Source of the DNA: a bacterium UBA3734
GTDB lineage: Bacteria > Bacteroidota > Bacteroidia > Bacteroidales > Bacteroidaceae
NCBI GenBank assembly: GCA_002372575.1
Contig: DFHC01000174.1
Location: 267 to 9,326, forward strand
Reading direction: 5' to 3'
Length of the DNA stretch: 9,060 bases
Positions 1-6,767 of the stretch are shown piece after piece. Below the pieces are notes generated by a model. It was not told the origin of the DNA. It saw only the letters and a program-made list of their open reading frames with translations, and ran no database searches. Each line of letters begins with the position of its first letter. Positions within the stretch are counted from its first letter, which is position 1. The position numbers and the translations under genes are program-made.

Positions 1-315
1 AGCAACTGGCTCAACGACAAGCGCGACACCACCAACCTCACCTACAACAAGGACATTCGTGTGATGTCGGTAAGCAGGCTCTCGACGGCCACGCCGGCCA
101 ACAGCTGGAAGCCTTACCAATATTACATCTATAATAATAATTATCCCCTCATACGCACCATCTATGCGCTCGTCAACGACCCGCGTCAGGGCTTGCCTTG
201 GGGATTCGCCCACTTCATCGAGTCGCCCATCGGCCAGAAAATCATCCTCAAGGCCGGACTGCTCCCCGTCAGGGGCGACATCACGATTCGAAGTGTGAAC
301 GTCAGAACGGAATAG
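1..315 (+). CDS. PstS-like phosphate/periplasmic substrate-binding protein, C-terminal part (5' end outside window)
   Basis: The reading frame is open from base 1 and ends at TAG 313-315, so only the last 104 residues are present. The segment with NYPLIRTIYALVND, a GLPWGFAHFI stretch and the closing GQKIILKAGLLPVRG matches the C-terminal lobe of the PstS-like family of phosphate-binding proteins found in Bacteroidota. In that family this lobe carries the GQ-I-L-AGLLP helix near the end. Family knowledge: such proteins are exported and bind phosphate or a similar anion. In Bacteroidota many sit outside a pst transporter operon, next to ExbB/ExbD/TonB genes and a TPR protein, and the TPR gene does follow here. 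Whether it feeds a Pst ABC transporter or the TonB system cannot be told from this fragment. There is an internal ATG at 64, but the open frame and homology extend upstream of it, so it is not the start. Confidence 0.8.
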   Translation, partial: SNWLNDKRDTTNLTYNKDIRVMSVSRLSTATPANSWKPYQYYIYNNNYPLIRTIYALVNDPRQGLPWGFAHFIESPIGQKIILKAGLLPVRGDITIRSVNVRTE

Positions 316-452
316 AGATAATTCTAAATAACAAACTAAAAAGAGGGAAATTGTTAAGAAAGCGGAAAGATTTTAACTTTTCAGGCTGCTAATCGTCGAA
401 TTGACAAGAGTGGCCGCTATTAAATAGTTAAACCTTTTAAGAAAAGAAGATT
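316..452. other. Intergenic spacer between the PstS-like gene and the TPR gene; no clear promoter or terminator
   Basis: This 137-bp A-rich spacer contains no TAnnTTTG element and no GC-rich hairpin followed by a T-run on the plus strand. The TPR gene is therefore probably reached by read-through from the PstS-like gene. Just before the TPR start there is a purine-rich stretch (AAGAAAAGAAGATT, 438-451), the usual form of ribosome-binding region in Bacteroidota. A short odd palindrome (CTATT-A-AATAG, 417-427) is present but too weak to interpret. Confidence 0.4.
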
Positions 453-1880
453 ATGAAGACGTTGAAATACCTCGTAGCAGGAATCATGGCGCTCAGCCTC
501 AGCGCTCCCGCCATGGCGCAAGTAGATCAGGCCGCGCTCGGCCAAGTGAAGAACATTATCGCCTCGAAAGTGGATGTCGATAAGCAGATGAAGGGCATCG
601 TGAAGGAATTCAAGAAGAATCCTGCCATGCTCACTGCCATCGGACGCGCCTTCCTTGAGGCCAAGGACGTGACCAACGCCACGAAATACGCTGAGATGGC
701 CCTCGCCCGCGACCGCAAGTTCGCCAAGGCGTTCATTCTTCTCGGCGACGTCGCTGTGGCCAATGACGACGGCGGAACGGCTGCCCAGCAGTACGCGCAG
801 GCCAAGCACGCCGACCCGAAAGACCCCGAGGGATACTACAAGTATGCCAACATTCTGCGTGGCCGCAGTCCGCTGGATGCCGTTGCCAACCTCGAAGACC
901 TGCGCGTGCAGCGTCCCGACCTGGCTGTGGATGCCATGGCTGGCCGTATCCTTTACAATTCCAACCGCCTGGAAGATGCCATCAGCTATTACAGCAAGGT
1001 GAGCGATATGTCGAAGTTGGAGGACGAAGACATCACCAACTATGCTATGGCCACGTGGATGCATCAGGAGCGTGAAAAGAGCCTCGAAGTGGCCAAATAC
1101 GGCCTGACTCGCGACGCCCGCAAGGCCGCGTGGAACCGTCTGGCTTTCTATAACCTCACCGACATGGAGCGCACCGACGAGGCCCTCCAGTATGCCGATG
1201 CCCTCTTCAATCGCTCCGACAGCGTGAAAATCTCGGGCTATGACTACACCTACTACGGCACCGCGCTGAAAAATGCGAAGCAGTACGACAAGGCCGTTGA
1301 GATGTTCCTGAAGGCTGCCGAGGCCAACAAAGACAACAAGGAACTGCTCAACATGACCTACAAGAATCTCTCGGATGTTTACATCGCCATTGACGACTTC
1401 GACAACGGCACGAAGTACTACGACATCTACCTCAGCGGCAAGGAAAAGCCGTCGGCCTACGACATTGCCGGACTGGCCTCAATCTACCAGAAGATGGGTG
1501 CCGACCTCACGGGACAGGCGCAAATCGACGCCTTCATGAAGGCCGATGCCACCTACGCCAAGCTGGGCGAGACCTATCCCGAGCAGATTGACTTTGCCAA
1601 CTTCATGCGTGCCCGTCTGGCTGGCGCGATGGACCCCGAAGGTGAAAAAGGACTCGCCAAACCCTTCTATCAGGCCATCGTCGATCACCTCGCTAATGCT
1701 GAGAACCGCGACAATAGCGACAATCAGCGTCTCGTTGAGGCCTATCGCTACCTCGCTTCCCACTGCTTGCTCGTCAATAACGACAAGGATGGCTGTATCA
1801 GAAACTTCCAGAAAGTGCTTGAGATTGACCCGGAAAACGAAGATGCCAAGACGGCTCTCAAGGCTCTCGGCGTGAAATAA
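453..1880 (+). CDS. Secreted tetratricopeptide-repeat protein
   Basis: This is a 475-residue protein. It starts with a typical signal peptide (K at 2, 5; hydrophobic core about 7-19; AMA-Q cleavage near 22-23), so it acts in the periplasm or at the envelope. The rest is almost all helical with TPR-type repeats: clear units at about 58-87, 92-122, 263-296 (with A-F-AA spacing around KQYDKAVEMFLKAAE), 300-334 and a C-terminal one at 428-463 ending in LEIDPENEDAKTAL. No catalytic domain is visible, so a scaffold or protein-protein interaction role is inferred. It follows the PstS-like gene by 137 bp without an obvious promoter. In Bacteroidota this TPR family commonly follows the PstS-like/ExbBD/TonB cluster, which suggests a link to TonB-powered uptake, but no specific function is known to me. 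A strong terminator follows. Confidence 0.88.
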   Translation: MKTLKYLVAGIMALSLSAPAMAQVDQAALGQVKNIIASKVDVDKQMKGIVKEFKKNPAMLTAIGRAFLEAKDVTNATKYAEMALARDRKFAKAFILLGDVAVANDDGGTAAQQYAQAKHADPKDPEGYYKYANILRGRSPLDAVANLEDLRVQRPDLAVDAMAGRILYNSNRLEDAISYYSKVSDMSKLEDEDITNYAMATWMHQEREKSLEVAKYGLTRDARKAAWNRLAFYNLTDMERTDEALQYADALFNRSDSVKISGYDYTYYGTALKNAKQYDKAVEMFLKAAEANKDNKELLNMTYKNLSDVYIAIDDFDNGTKYYDIYLSGKEKPSAYDIAGLASIYQKMGADLTGQAQIDAFMKADATYAKLGETYPEQIDFANFMRARLAGAMDPEGEKGLAKPFYQAIVDHLANAENRDNSDNQRLVEAYRYLASHCLLVNNDKDGCIRNFQKVLEIDPENEDAKTALKALGVK

Positions 1881-1901
1881 GCAACCTTTGGACACAAAAA
1901 C

Positions 1902-1934
1902 AAGAGGCAACTCCCGTGGGAATTGCCTCTTTTT
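1902..1934. terminator. Bidirectional intrinsic terminator between the TPR gene and the ferredoxin gene
   Basis: A perfect 9-bp stem (AAGAGGCAA 1902-1910 with TTGCCTCTT 1923-1931), extended by three pairs inside after one mismatch, is followed by TTTTT on the plus strand (1930-1934). It is preceded by AAAAA (1896-1900), which gives a T-run on the minus strand. It lies between the two convergent stop codons, so it can end transcription from both sides. Confidence 0.85.
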
Positions 1935-1951
1935 CGTTGTCTGCGTTGTCC

Positions 1952-2119
1952 TTACGGCAGGCTGATAGCCTCGTTCGGGCAAACGGCGGCGCAAGAACCG
2001 CACTCCGTGCAGAGATCAGGGTCGATTTTGTAGATGTCGCCCTCAGAAATTGCCTCAACGGGGCACTCGCCGATGCATGTTCCACATGCAATGCAGTCTT
2101 CACTAATTACGTAAGCCAT
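1952..2119 (-). CDS. 2[4Fe-4S] bacterial-type ferredoxin (55 aa)
   Basis: Read on the minus strand from ATG 2119-2117 to TAA 1954-1952, the frame encodes 55 residues, beginning MAYVISEDCIACGTC and ending CPNEAISLP. It has two full CxxCxxCxxxCP clusters: Cys 9, 12, 15, 19 with Pro 20, and Cys 37, 40, 43, 47 with Pro 48. This is the classic clostridial-type ferredoxin of about 55 residues, binding two [4Fe-4S] clusters and carrying low-potential electrons in the cytoplasm. Likely partners are pyruvate:ferredoxin oxidoreductase or related enzymes of anaerobes, which is inference from the family. It stands alone, with its own probable promoter at 2193-2200 and a shared terminator downstream. It is easy to miss because overlapping frames on both strands are longer (for example 1916-2152 plus and 1858-2103 minus). 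The eight cysteines and the exact family length leave little doubt. Confidence 0.97.
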   Translation of the reverse strand: MAYVISEDCIACGTCIGECPVEAISEGDIYKIDPDLCTECGSCAAVCPNEAISLP

Positions 2120-2192
2120 ACTTTTTTTTCTTTTAAATGGTTTGTAAATTGATTTTCTAATTCTCGATGGTTTCTACCTATAAAAGGTGGTG

Positions 2193-2200
2193 CAAAGATA
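2193..2200 (-). promoter_or_regulatory. Probable -7 promoter element of the ferredoxin gene
   Basis: On the minus strand this reads TATCTTTG, an exact match to the Bacteroidetes -7 element TAnnTTTG. The expected -33 position, 20 bp further upstream (2221-2225), reads TTTAG, a poor match to TTTG. Transcription would start near 2186, giving a leader of roughly 65 nt before the ATG at 2119. Confidence 0.6.
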
Positions 2201-2261
2201 CGTTTTTATTTTTTATATACCTAAAAATGATGATAAAATATCGCAGATTCTATATTTTTTA

Positions 2262-2347
2262 ACTTTTTCCTCCCCTTCTTTCTCCTCTTTCACTCCTCTT
2301 TCACTCCCCCTTCACTCCCTTTAAATCCCCTTTCCTCCCTTTCTAAA
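2262..2347. repeat. Pyrimidine-rich tract with 11-bp tandem repeats upstream of the PorT-like gene
   Basis: The plus strand is almost purely C and T for about 80 bases. Within it an 11-mer CTCCTCTTTCA occurs twice in direct tandem (2282-2292 and 2293-2303). A diverged copy CTCCCCCTTCA (2304-2314) follows, then a weaker CTCCCTTTAAA (2315-2325). The tract lies 37 bp or more upstream of the PorT-like start codon. No TAnnTTTG element is evident between the tract and that gene; the nearest candidate, ATAATTTG at 2352-2359, misses the first two consensus bases. No protein is encoded here. Confidence 0.7.
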
Positions 2348-2383
2348 TACAATAATTTGACGAAAATCTCGTTAATAAGTAAA

Positions 2384-3166
2384 ATGCGTAGAAAAATTTT
2401 TCTGCTGATGGCCGTGCTGATGGTCGTTCAGACGACCTTGGCCCAGCTTGGCAGGACGGTGCAAAACCGCCCTTATACTGATTTGCGCCCCTTCCATTTC
2501 GGCCTGCTCGTGGGCACGCACATGCAAGATTTGGACTTGCTTAACGTGGGTCCGCAGACGATTGTGGCCGAGGACGGCACACAGACGACGCGACTGATTA
2601 CCGTCGATCAAGACCGCTGGGACTATGGCTTCACGGTGGGCGTGCTTGGCGAATTGCGACTGAACCGCACTTTTCAGTTTCGTGTGGCTCCGGCGATGTA
2701 TTTCGGTGTGCGCCACCTGACGTTCTACGATTTCACAGCTCCCAAGACGGCCAATCCGACGCCTGACGATGAAGGGCAGACGGGTGTGCTGCTCAACGAA
2801 CACGTGCAGAACATCAAGACGGCTTATGTCACTTGCGCCGCCGACCTGATTTTCGCCTCGCAGCGCAACGGCAACGTGCGCCCTTACCTCATGGTCGGCC
2901 TGAATCCTGTCATCAACCTTTCGGGCAGCGAGAGCGACATCCTGAAACTGAAGCGCACCGACCTGTATTTCGAAATTGGTGCGGGCTGCGATTTGTATAT
3001 GCCGTTCTTCAAGCTGCGTCCCGAACTGAAATTTATGTTCGGACTGACGGACTGCCTCGACCACAAGCACGCCGACAACCTGCGCGACGCTAATCTGCGC
3101 GTTTTCTCGAACAGCGTCAGTCGGGCCACGTCGAAAATGATTGCCCTGACGTTTTATTTCGAGTGA
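2384..3166 (+). CDS. porT: PorT-like outer-membrane beta-barrel protein
   Basis: A 260-residue protein starting at ATG 2384. An upstream TTG (2357) is in frame, but the ATG places a normal signal peptide first (MRRK, hydrophobic 5-16, TLA-Q near 20-21). The mature part has alternating amphipathic strands, a RTVQNRPYTDLRPFHFG opening, FKLRPELKFMFGL near 212-224, and ends in aromatic-rich ALTFYFE with a terminal-region Phe, as in outer-membrane barrels. The whole pattern matches the PorT family I recognise from Prevotella and Bacteroides. In Porphyromonas gingivalis PorT is needed for the type IX secretion system that exports gingipains. Whether this homolog serves type IX secretion here cannot be shown from the window, since no other por gene is present. 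It is convergent with the next gene, with only 23 bp between the stops and no clear terminator. Confidence 0.8.
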   Translation: MRRKIFLLMAVLMVVQTTLAQLGRTVQNRPYTDLRPFHFGLLVGTHMQDLDLLNVGPQTIVAEDGTQTTRLITVDQDRWDYGFTVGVLGELRLNRTFQFRVAPAMYFGVRHLTFYDFTAPKTANPTPDDEGQTGVLLNEHVQNIKTAYVTCAADLIFASQRNGNVRPYLMVGLNPVINLSGSESDILKLKRTDLYFEIGAGCDLYMPFFKLRPELKFMFGLTDCLDHKHADNLRDANLRVFSNSVSRATSKMIALTFYFE

Positions 3167-3189
3167 ATTTCCCGTTTTCCCGAAAAACT

Positions 3190-5223
3190 CTACTTCAAAA
3201 TCCCCGTTTCGCTGTCCTGATGGTTCATCGAGCGGTTGATGTCGCGATATTTTCGGCCATATTCGAAACGATAGGCGAGTTTCAGCGTCACCATATTGCC
3301 GTATTCGCGCTGACTTCGGGAAATTTCCTTTTGAATATAGCGGCTCACGACTTCCGCCTTTTCTGTGAGCGGATGCTGACTGAAAAGATGCTGCGCGAAT
3401 AGCGAGATGGTCAGCGACTTGCTCGGACGATAAGAGGCCGTGAAATACCACGCTGGCACGTGAAGTCCGCGATGTTCGCCCTCCATAAAACTCCAACCGT
3501 TGTCGGCATAGGCTCCGAGCGTCCACCGATTGAGATAGGCCTGCACGGAACAGCCGCCGTTGAAACTCGTGAAGGTGTGGCGGTAGTCTTCGCCGAAGTT
3601 GAAAAAGCGGAAGATGCCTCCGTAAATGGTGGCGGTGAGGCGGTCGGCGATGATTTCCCACTGGTTGTAGCTCTGGATAAAGAAAAAACTACATTCGTTG
3701 TCGGCGTTGGTCTGCGTCTGGTAGAAATGACCGTCTTTGCGGACGTATTTTTCCATGTTGCAATGGCTGTTGATGAGGTAGTAGCCTTGTAGTTGGGCGG
3801 TTAGGCGCGGCGTGGTGTAAGTGAGCTGAAGGTTGTGGTCGGTTCGTCGGTTGGGCCGAAGGTTGGGATTGCCGAGCAGGGTTTCCATCGAGTTCACTTT
3901 GATGGAAGCGTTGCTGACGAGGGCGATTTGCGACACGTGTTGCGCTGTTTCAAAGTCGTATTTCAATTTCAGATGCTTGGCCACGGGATACGAAAGGCTG
4001 AATTTTGGGCGAAAAAGCCAGAAATTGTGCTTCGCGTCGGCTTGTCGGTAGTAGCGGCGACTTGCTCCGACCCCTGCCATATAGCTGAGTTTGCCGAGGC
4101 TGCCTTTCAGTTGCGAAAACAGGTAGAGTTGCGACGTGTGCATCTCGTTGATGGCCTCGGAGTCGCCGTGGTATTCGTTGTGGCTGTAGCGTTGGCCGAA
4201 CTGGAATCCGCCGGAAAACGTGAAGGGTTTGAGTCGGTTTTCATAGATGGCTTCGCTCCAAAGCGAGTAGGTTTTCCCTTTTGTATCGTATTGATAATCA
4301 GAGCCTTCGTTTCGTTCTGTATGAGAATCTGTCTTGATGAATGTGCCCACGAGGTTGGCCGTGAGCGATTGGTGCCGACGGAAATCGTGATGATAATAAA
4401 GGTCGAGCGATGGCGTGCGACTGCTTGTGGCAGAGTGGCTGTCGAACGGAGTTTCGTTCAGGGCCATCGTCGCTCGGGTTTGCTGTGGACGAAGGCTACG
4501 ACTGCCCGCGAGCTTCGCCTGAAAAACGTAGTTGGAATCGCTCAGGCTGTAGGTCAGCTGGGCGTTATGGCTCAGATTTTTGTCCTGCTGGGAGAGCAAA
4601 TGTCGATTCAGAACGACCGTTTTCCCCGATTCCAGCGTATAAACAGCCTTTTCGTCGTATTCCGCGCCCTTGAAATTTTGGTAGTCGAGGCCGTAGTTGA
4701 AGCCAAATTCGCTCTTTTTGTGGTTGATTTTCCCGTAAACAGCCTCGCTGCCGTTCACGGCGGTGAGCGCGTTGCTGAGTTGCGTGCCGAGGAGATAACC
4801 GCTGACGGGTTTTCGCACCCTGAAATGGATGACGAATGCCGTTTCCTCGCCGTAGCGCAGCCCTGGATTCTCGATGAATTCGATGCGCTCGATGCCCTGT
4901 ATGTCGAGTGCAAGCAGGTCCTCGCGCGTGGCCACAATGTCGTTGATGCGCACCTGCACGGAACCCAGATTCGACAGTGCCTTGATGCTGTTTGTCGCCT
5001 CATCGACGCGGATGTGGGGCAGGGCGAGCTTCGACAGGAGCGAGTAGCCGTCGGTGGAGCTTTCCAACTGCTGTTTCGTGGGGAAAATCCACATTCCATC
5101 GACTTTCTGCACCCGTCGGGCACCTTTCACGGTCACTTCGCCGAGCGACATTTCTTTTTCACTTTGTGCGCTTGCCGACAACGCGAAAAACACGCTGAAA
5201 CACACCAAAAAAAATCTCTTCAT
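3190..5223 (-). CDS. TonB-receptor-like outer-membrane beta-barrel protein (outer membrane protein beta-barrel family)
   Basis: A 677-residue protein. It has a signal peptide (MKRFF, hydrophobic core, ASA-Q at 17-20), then LGEVTVKG near 27-34, which is how the plug region of such receptors begins. A plug-like domain spans about 35-135, with the GSVQVRINDI and IERIEFIENPGLRYG motifs typical of TonB-dependent receptor plugs. The rest (about 140-655) alternates in beta strands, ending with YRFEYGRKYRDINRSMNHQD and a final ETGILK. Asn-rich tails ending in GIL or GVL are frequent in this Bacteroidota barrel family. The usual N-terminal carboxypeptidase-like beta-sandwich is missing, and there is no SusD partner, so it is not a standard Sus-type glycan importer. 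Substrate unknown. Its own promoter and a three-half-site operator lie in the 104-bp gap behind the winged-helix gene, which suggests it is the target of that regulator. Confidence 0.82.
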   Translation of the reverse strand: MKRFFLVCFSVFFALSASAQSEKEMSLGEVTVKGARRVQKVDGMWIFPTKQQLESSTDGYSLLSKLALPHIRVDEATNSIKALSNLGSVQVRINDIVATREDLLALDIQGIERIEFIENPGLRYGEETAFVIHFRVRKPVSGYLLGTQLSNALTAVNGSEAVYGKINHKKSEFGFNYGLDYQNFKGAEYDEKAVYTLESGKTVVLNRHLLSQQDKNLSHNAQLTYSLSDSNYVFQAKLAGSRSLRPQQTRATMALNETPFDSHSATSSRTPSLDLYYHHDFRRHQSLTANLVGTFIKTDSHTERNEGSDYQYDTKGKTYSLWSEAIYENRLKPFTFSGGFQFGQRYSHNEYHGDSEAINEMHTSQLYLFSQLKGSLGKLSYMAGVGASRRYYRQADAKHNFWLFRPKFSLSYPVAKHLKLKYDFETAQHVSQIALVSNASIKVNSMETLLGNPNLRPNRRTDHNLQLTYTTPRLTAQLQGYYLINSHCNMEKYVRKDGHFYQTQTNADNECSFFFIQSYNQWEIIADRLTATIYGGIFRFFNFGEDYRHTFTSFNGGCSVQAYLNRWTLGAYADNGWSFMEGEHRGLHVPAWYFTASYRPSKSLTISLFAQHLFSQHPLTEKAEVVSRYIQKEISRSQREYGNMVTLKLAYRFEYGRKYRDINRSMNHQDSETGILK

Positions 5224-5250
5224 ACTTCGTTAGCGATTGGTTTAACGCTG

Positions 5251-5282
5251 CAAAAGTATCAAGAGAATTTTCGGTTGCCAAA
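5251..5282 (-). promoter_or_regulatory. Promoter of the outer-membrane barrel gene
   Basis: On the minus strand there is a TTTG at 5282-5279 (the -33 element), 20 bp of spacer, and TACTTTTG at 5258-5251 (the -7 element, TAnnTTTG). This is a full match to the Bacteroidetes housekeeping promoter with standard spacing. Transcription would start near 5245, about 20 nt before the ATG at 5223. Confidence 0.75.
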
Positions 5283-5290
5283 AAATGATG

Positions 5291-5320
5291 CTGACATTTG
5301 TCTGACATTTCACCGACAAC
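5291..5320 (-). promoter_or_regulatory. Candidate OmpR/PhoB-type operator: three TGTC half-sites at 11-bp spacing
   Basis: Read on the minus strand, the 9-mer AAATGTCAG occurs at 5310-5302 and again at 5299-5291, a perfect direct repeat with an 11-bp period. A third, weaker copy (TTGTCGG at 5319-5313) is in the same phase, so the TGTC cores start at 5318, 5307 and 5296. The array ends 8 bp before the -33 element of the barrel promoter and begins 8-10 bp after the regulator's stop codon. Tandem direct repeats one helical turn apart are the known binding pattern of OmpR/PhoB winged helices. The assignment to the neighbouring regulator is inference. Confidence 0.6.
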
Positions 5321-5327
5321 GACCTAA

Positions 5328-6014
5328 CTATTTGATTTTCAATTCGTAAGCACGACCGCGCTCGGATTCGATTTTCAGGTCGGAACGCGCCTCAACAACG
5401 GTTTTCAGCCTGCGAATCAGTGAGTAGAGCGTTTCGCTGGCATCGTCTTTCCTCGGCCAGAGTGCGTCGCAAATCTCCGCTTTTGTGAGCAGGTGCGAGG
5501 GCGAGCGGAAGAACATTTCCATCAGTTGCTGCTGCATTGGCGTGAGCTTCACATGCTCGCCTCGGGCATCGAAAAATCGTTGGTCGGATTCGGAAAAGCT
5601 CAGTCCGCCGAAATGCTTTGCCCCGACGGGCTGAAAAGCCGTTTTCCGACGGCGATGGAGGCAGAAAAAGCCCCACAAAACGGCCATTGTCCACAAAACG
5701 GCTGCCGGTCGCTGGTCGGACATCGAGAAAATCGTTGCTGCCGAACATTTCGCATGGCATTGGAACCCTTGCGGGCGCGTTTCGACGGCTAAAACGGCCT
5801 TGCCGCGCAGTTTTTCGAGTTGCAGATGGCTGTTGAATACGCGGATGGTGTCGGCACTGATGACGTCGCTCCGCTGCGCTTCGAGCGTGAGTGCCAGCGC
5901 GCGGTTCATGTCGTTCGTGACGAGCTGCCGCGTCGTCGAAAAACTGTGGTAGCCCGTCATTGCCGACGCAACGATGAGCGTCAGCAGAAGCAGTACGGAA
6001 TATCGTGGTTTCAT
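5328..6014 (-). CDS. Membrane-anchored winged-helix transcriptional regulator (OmpR/PhoB-type DNA-binding domain at the C-terminus)
   Basis: A 228-residue protein. Residues 7-24 form a hydrophobic helix after MKPRYS; about 25-101 is a probable periplasmic segment; 103-119 is a second helix (AAVLWTMAVLWGFFC) followed by the positive stop HRRRK. Residues about 137-228 are an OmpR/PhoB-type winged helix: LTPMQQQLMEMF, LLTKAEICDALWP, recognition helix ETLYSLIRRLKTVVE (194-208) and the wing ending RGRAYELKIK. With both ends inside, the DNA-binding domain would be cytoplasmic and tethered to the inner membrane. There is no phosphoacceptor receiver domain, so this is a one-component sensor-regulator. 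The periplasmic part has Cys86 and Cys90 around His87, a possible redox or metal site. It lies 23 bp behind pyrH, so it may be transcribed with it. The divider from the barrel gene holds the probable operator. The start at 6014 is preceded by an A-rich region typical of this phylum. Confidence 0.8.
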   Translation of the reverse strand: MKPRYSVLLLLTLIVASAMTGYHSFSTTRQLVTNDMNRALALTLEAQRSDVISADTIRVFNSHLQLEKLRGKAVLAVETRPQGFQCHAKCSAATIFSMSDQRPAAVLWTMAVLWGFFCLHRRRKTAFQPVGAKHFGGLSFSESDQRFFDARGEHVKLTPMQQQLMEMFFRSPSHLLTKAEICDALWPRKDDASETLYSLIRRLKTVVEARSDLKIESERGRAYELKIK

Positions 6015-6037
6015 CGTTTTCGTCTTGTTTTATATAA

Positions 6038-6748
6038 TTACGCGTGGACGAGCGTGCCGATGTCCTCACCCTCGACAACGCGGCGCAGGTTGCCCACGAT
6101 GTCCATGTTGAAGACGTAAATCGGCAGGTTGTTGTCCTGACACATACAGATGGCCGAGAGGTCCATCACCTTGAGGTTGCGGGCGAGCACCTCGGCGTAG
6201 GTGATTTCGGTGAATTTCGTGGCCGTGGGGTCTTTCTCGGGGTCGGCGGTATAGACGCCATCCACGCGCGTGCCCTTGAGCATGACGTCGGCCTCGATTT
6301 CCACGCCGCGCAGCGACGAGCCGGTGTCGGTGGTGAAATAGGGCGAGCCCGTGCCTGCGGAGAAAATGCACACTTTTCCGGCTTTCATCGCGTCGATGGC
6401 GCGCCATTTCGTGTAAAATTCGCCCACGGGCTCCATGCGGATGGCCGTGAGCACTTGGTTGGGCACGCCGGCGGCATCGAGCGCCGAGGAGAGCGCGAGC
6501 GAGTTGATGACGGTGGCCATCATGCCCATCTGGTCGCCCTTCACGCGGTCGAACCCTTTTTTCGCGCCGCTGAGGCCGCGGAAAATGTTTCCGCCACCGA
6601 TGACGATGCCGATTTCCACGCCCATCTCGTGGATTTCCTTGATTTGCTGTGCATACTCGGTGAGCCGTTGCATGTCGATGCCCGTGCCACCGCCTGCGGC
6701 GAGGCTTTCGCCGCTGAGTTTCAGAAGAATTCTTTTAAAACGTACCAT
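6038..6748 (-). CDS. pyrH: UMP kinase
   Basis: UMP kinase converts UMP to UDP with ATP in the cytoplasm, an essential step of pyrimidine nucleotide synthesis. The 236-residue length is normal for the bacterial family, which belongs to the amino-acid-kinase fold. Motifs seen in order: KLSGESL (10-16), GGGNIFRG (51-58), the GDQMGMMATVINSLAL helix (71-86), GTGSPYFTTDT (132-142, UMP site), ADVMLKGTRVDGVYTADPEKDP (from 153, ATP site and substrate loop) and MDLSAICMCQDNNLPIYVFN (195-214). All key regions are present. The enzyme is normally a hexamer regulated by GTP and UTP. It is preceded by the repeat element between it and birA. No TAnnTTTG promoter was found in the 108 bp to the birA stop, so it may depend on transcription from yraN-birA or on a promoter I do not recognise. 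Confidence 0.97.
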   Translation of the reverse strand: MVRFKRILLKLSGESLAAGGGTGIDMQRLTEYAQQIKEIHEMGVEIGIVIGGGNIFRGLSGAKKGFDRVKGDQMGMMATVINSLALSSALDAAGVPNQVLTAIRMEPVGEFYTKWRAIDAMKAGKVCIFSAGTGSPYFTTDTGSSLRGVEIEADVMLKGTRVDGVYTADPEKDPTATKFTEITYAEVLARNLKVMDLSAICMCQDNNLPIYVFNMDIVGNLRRVVEGEDIGTLVHA

Positions 6749-6767
6749 ATTTTCAAATTAAAAATTA

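Noticed and set aside
2282..2325. Possible CRISPR-like array
   Set aside because: The units are 11 bp, directly adjacent, without spacers, and decay quickly. There are no cas genes.
2357..2383. TTG-started extension of the PorT-like protein
   Set aside because: The ATG at 2384 gives a normal signal peptide at the very N-terminus; the extension would bury it behind nine extra residues.
3167..3189. Possible terminator between the convergent PorT-like and barrel genes
   Set aside because: Only a weak AT-rich stem (GTTTT...AAAAC) with no convincing T-run was found in the 23-bp gap.
2372..3661. Open frame of 429 codons on the minus strand, crossing the PorT-like gene and the end of the barrel gene
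   Set aside because: It overlaps two well-supported genes. The product is rich in Arg and His with no recognisable fold, typical of a shadow frame in about 50% GC DNA.
3835..5349. Open frame of 504 codons on the plus strand, opposite the barrel gene
   Set aside because: It is a complementary-strand shadow of a gene with strong family motifs, signal peptide and promoter on the minus strand. Its translation shows no domain, signal peptide or sensible composition.
5392..6078. Second 228-codon minus-strand frame over the winged-helix gene
   Set aside because: It overlaps both the regulator and the 3' end of pyrH, and it is extremely Arg-rich. The other frame carries the winged helix and membrane segments.
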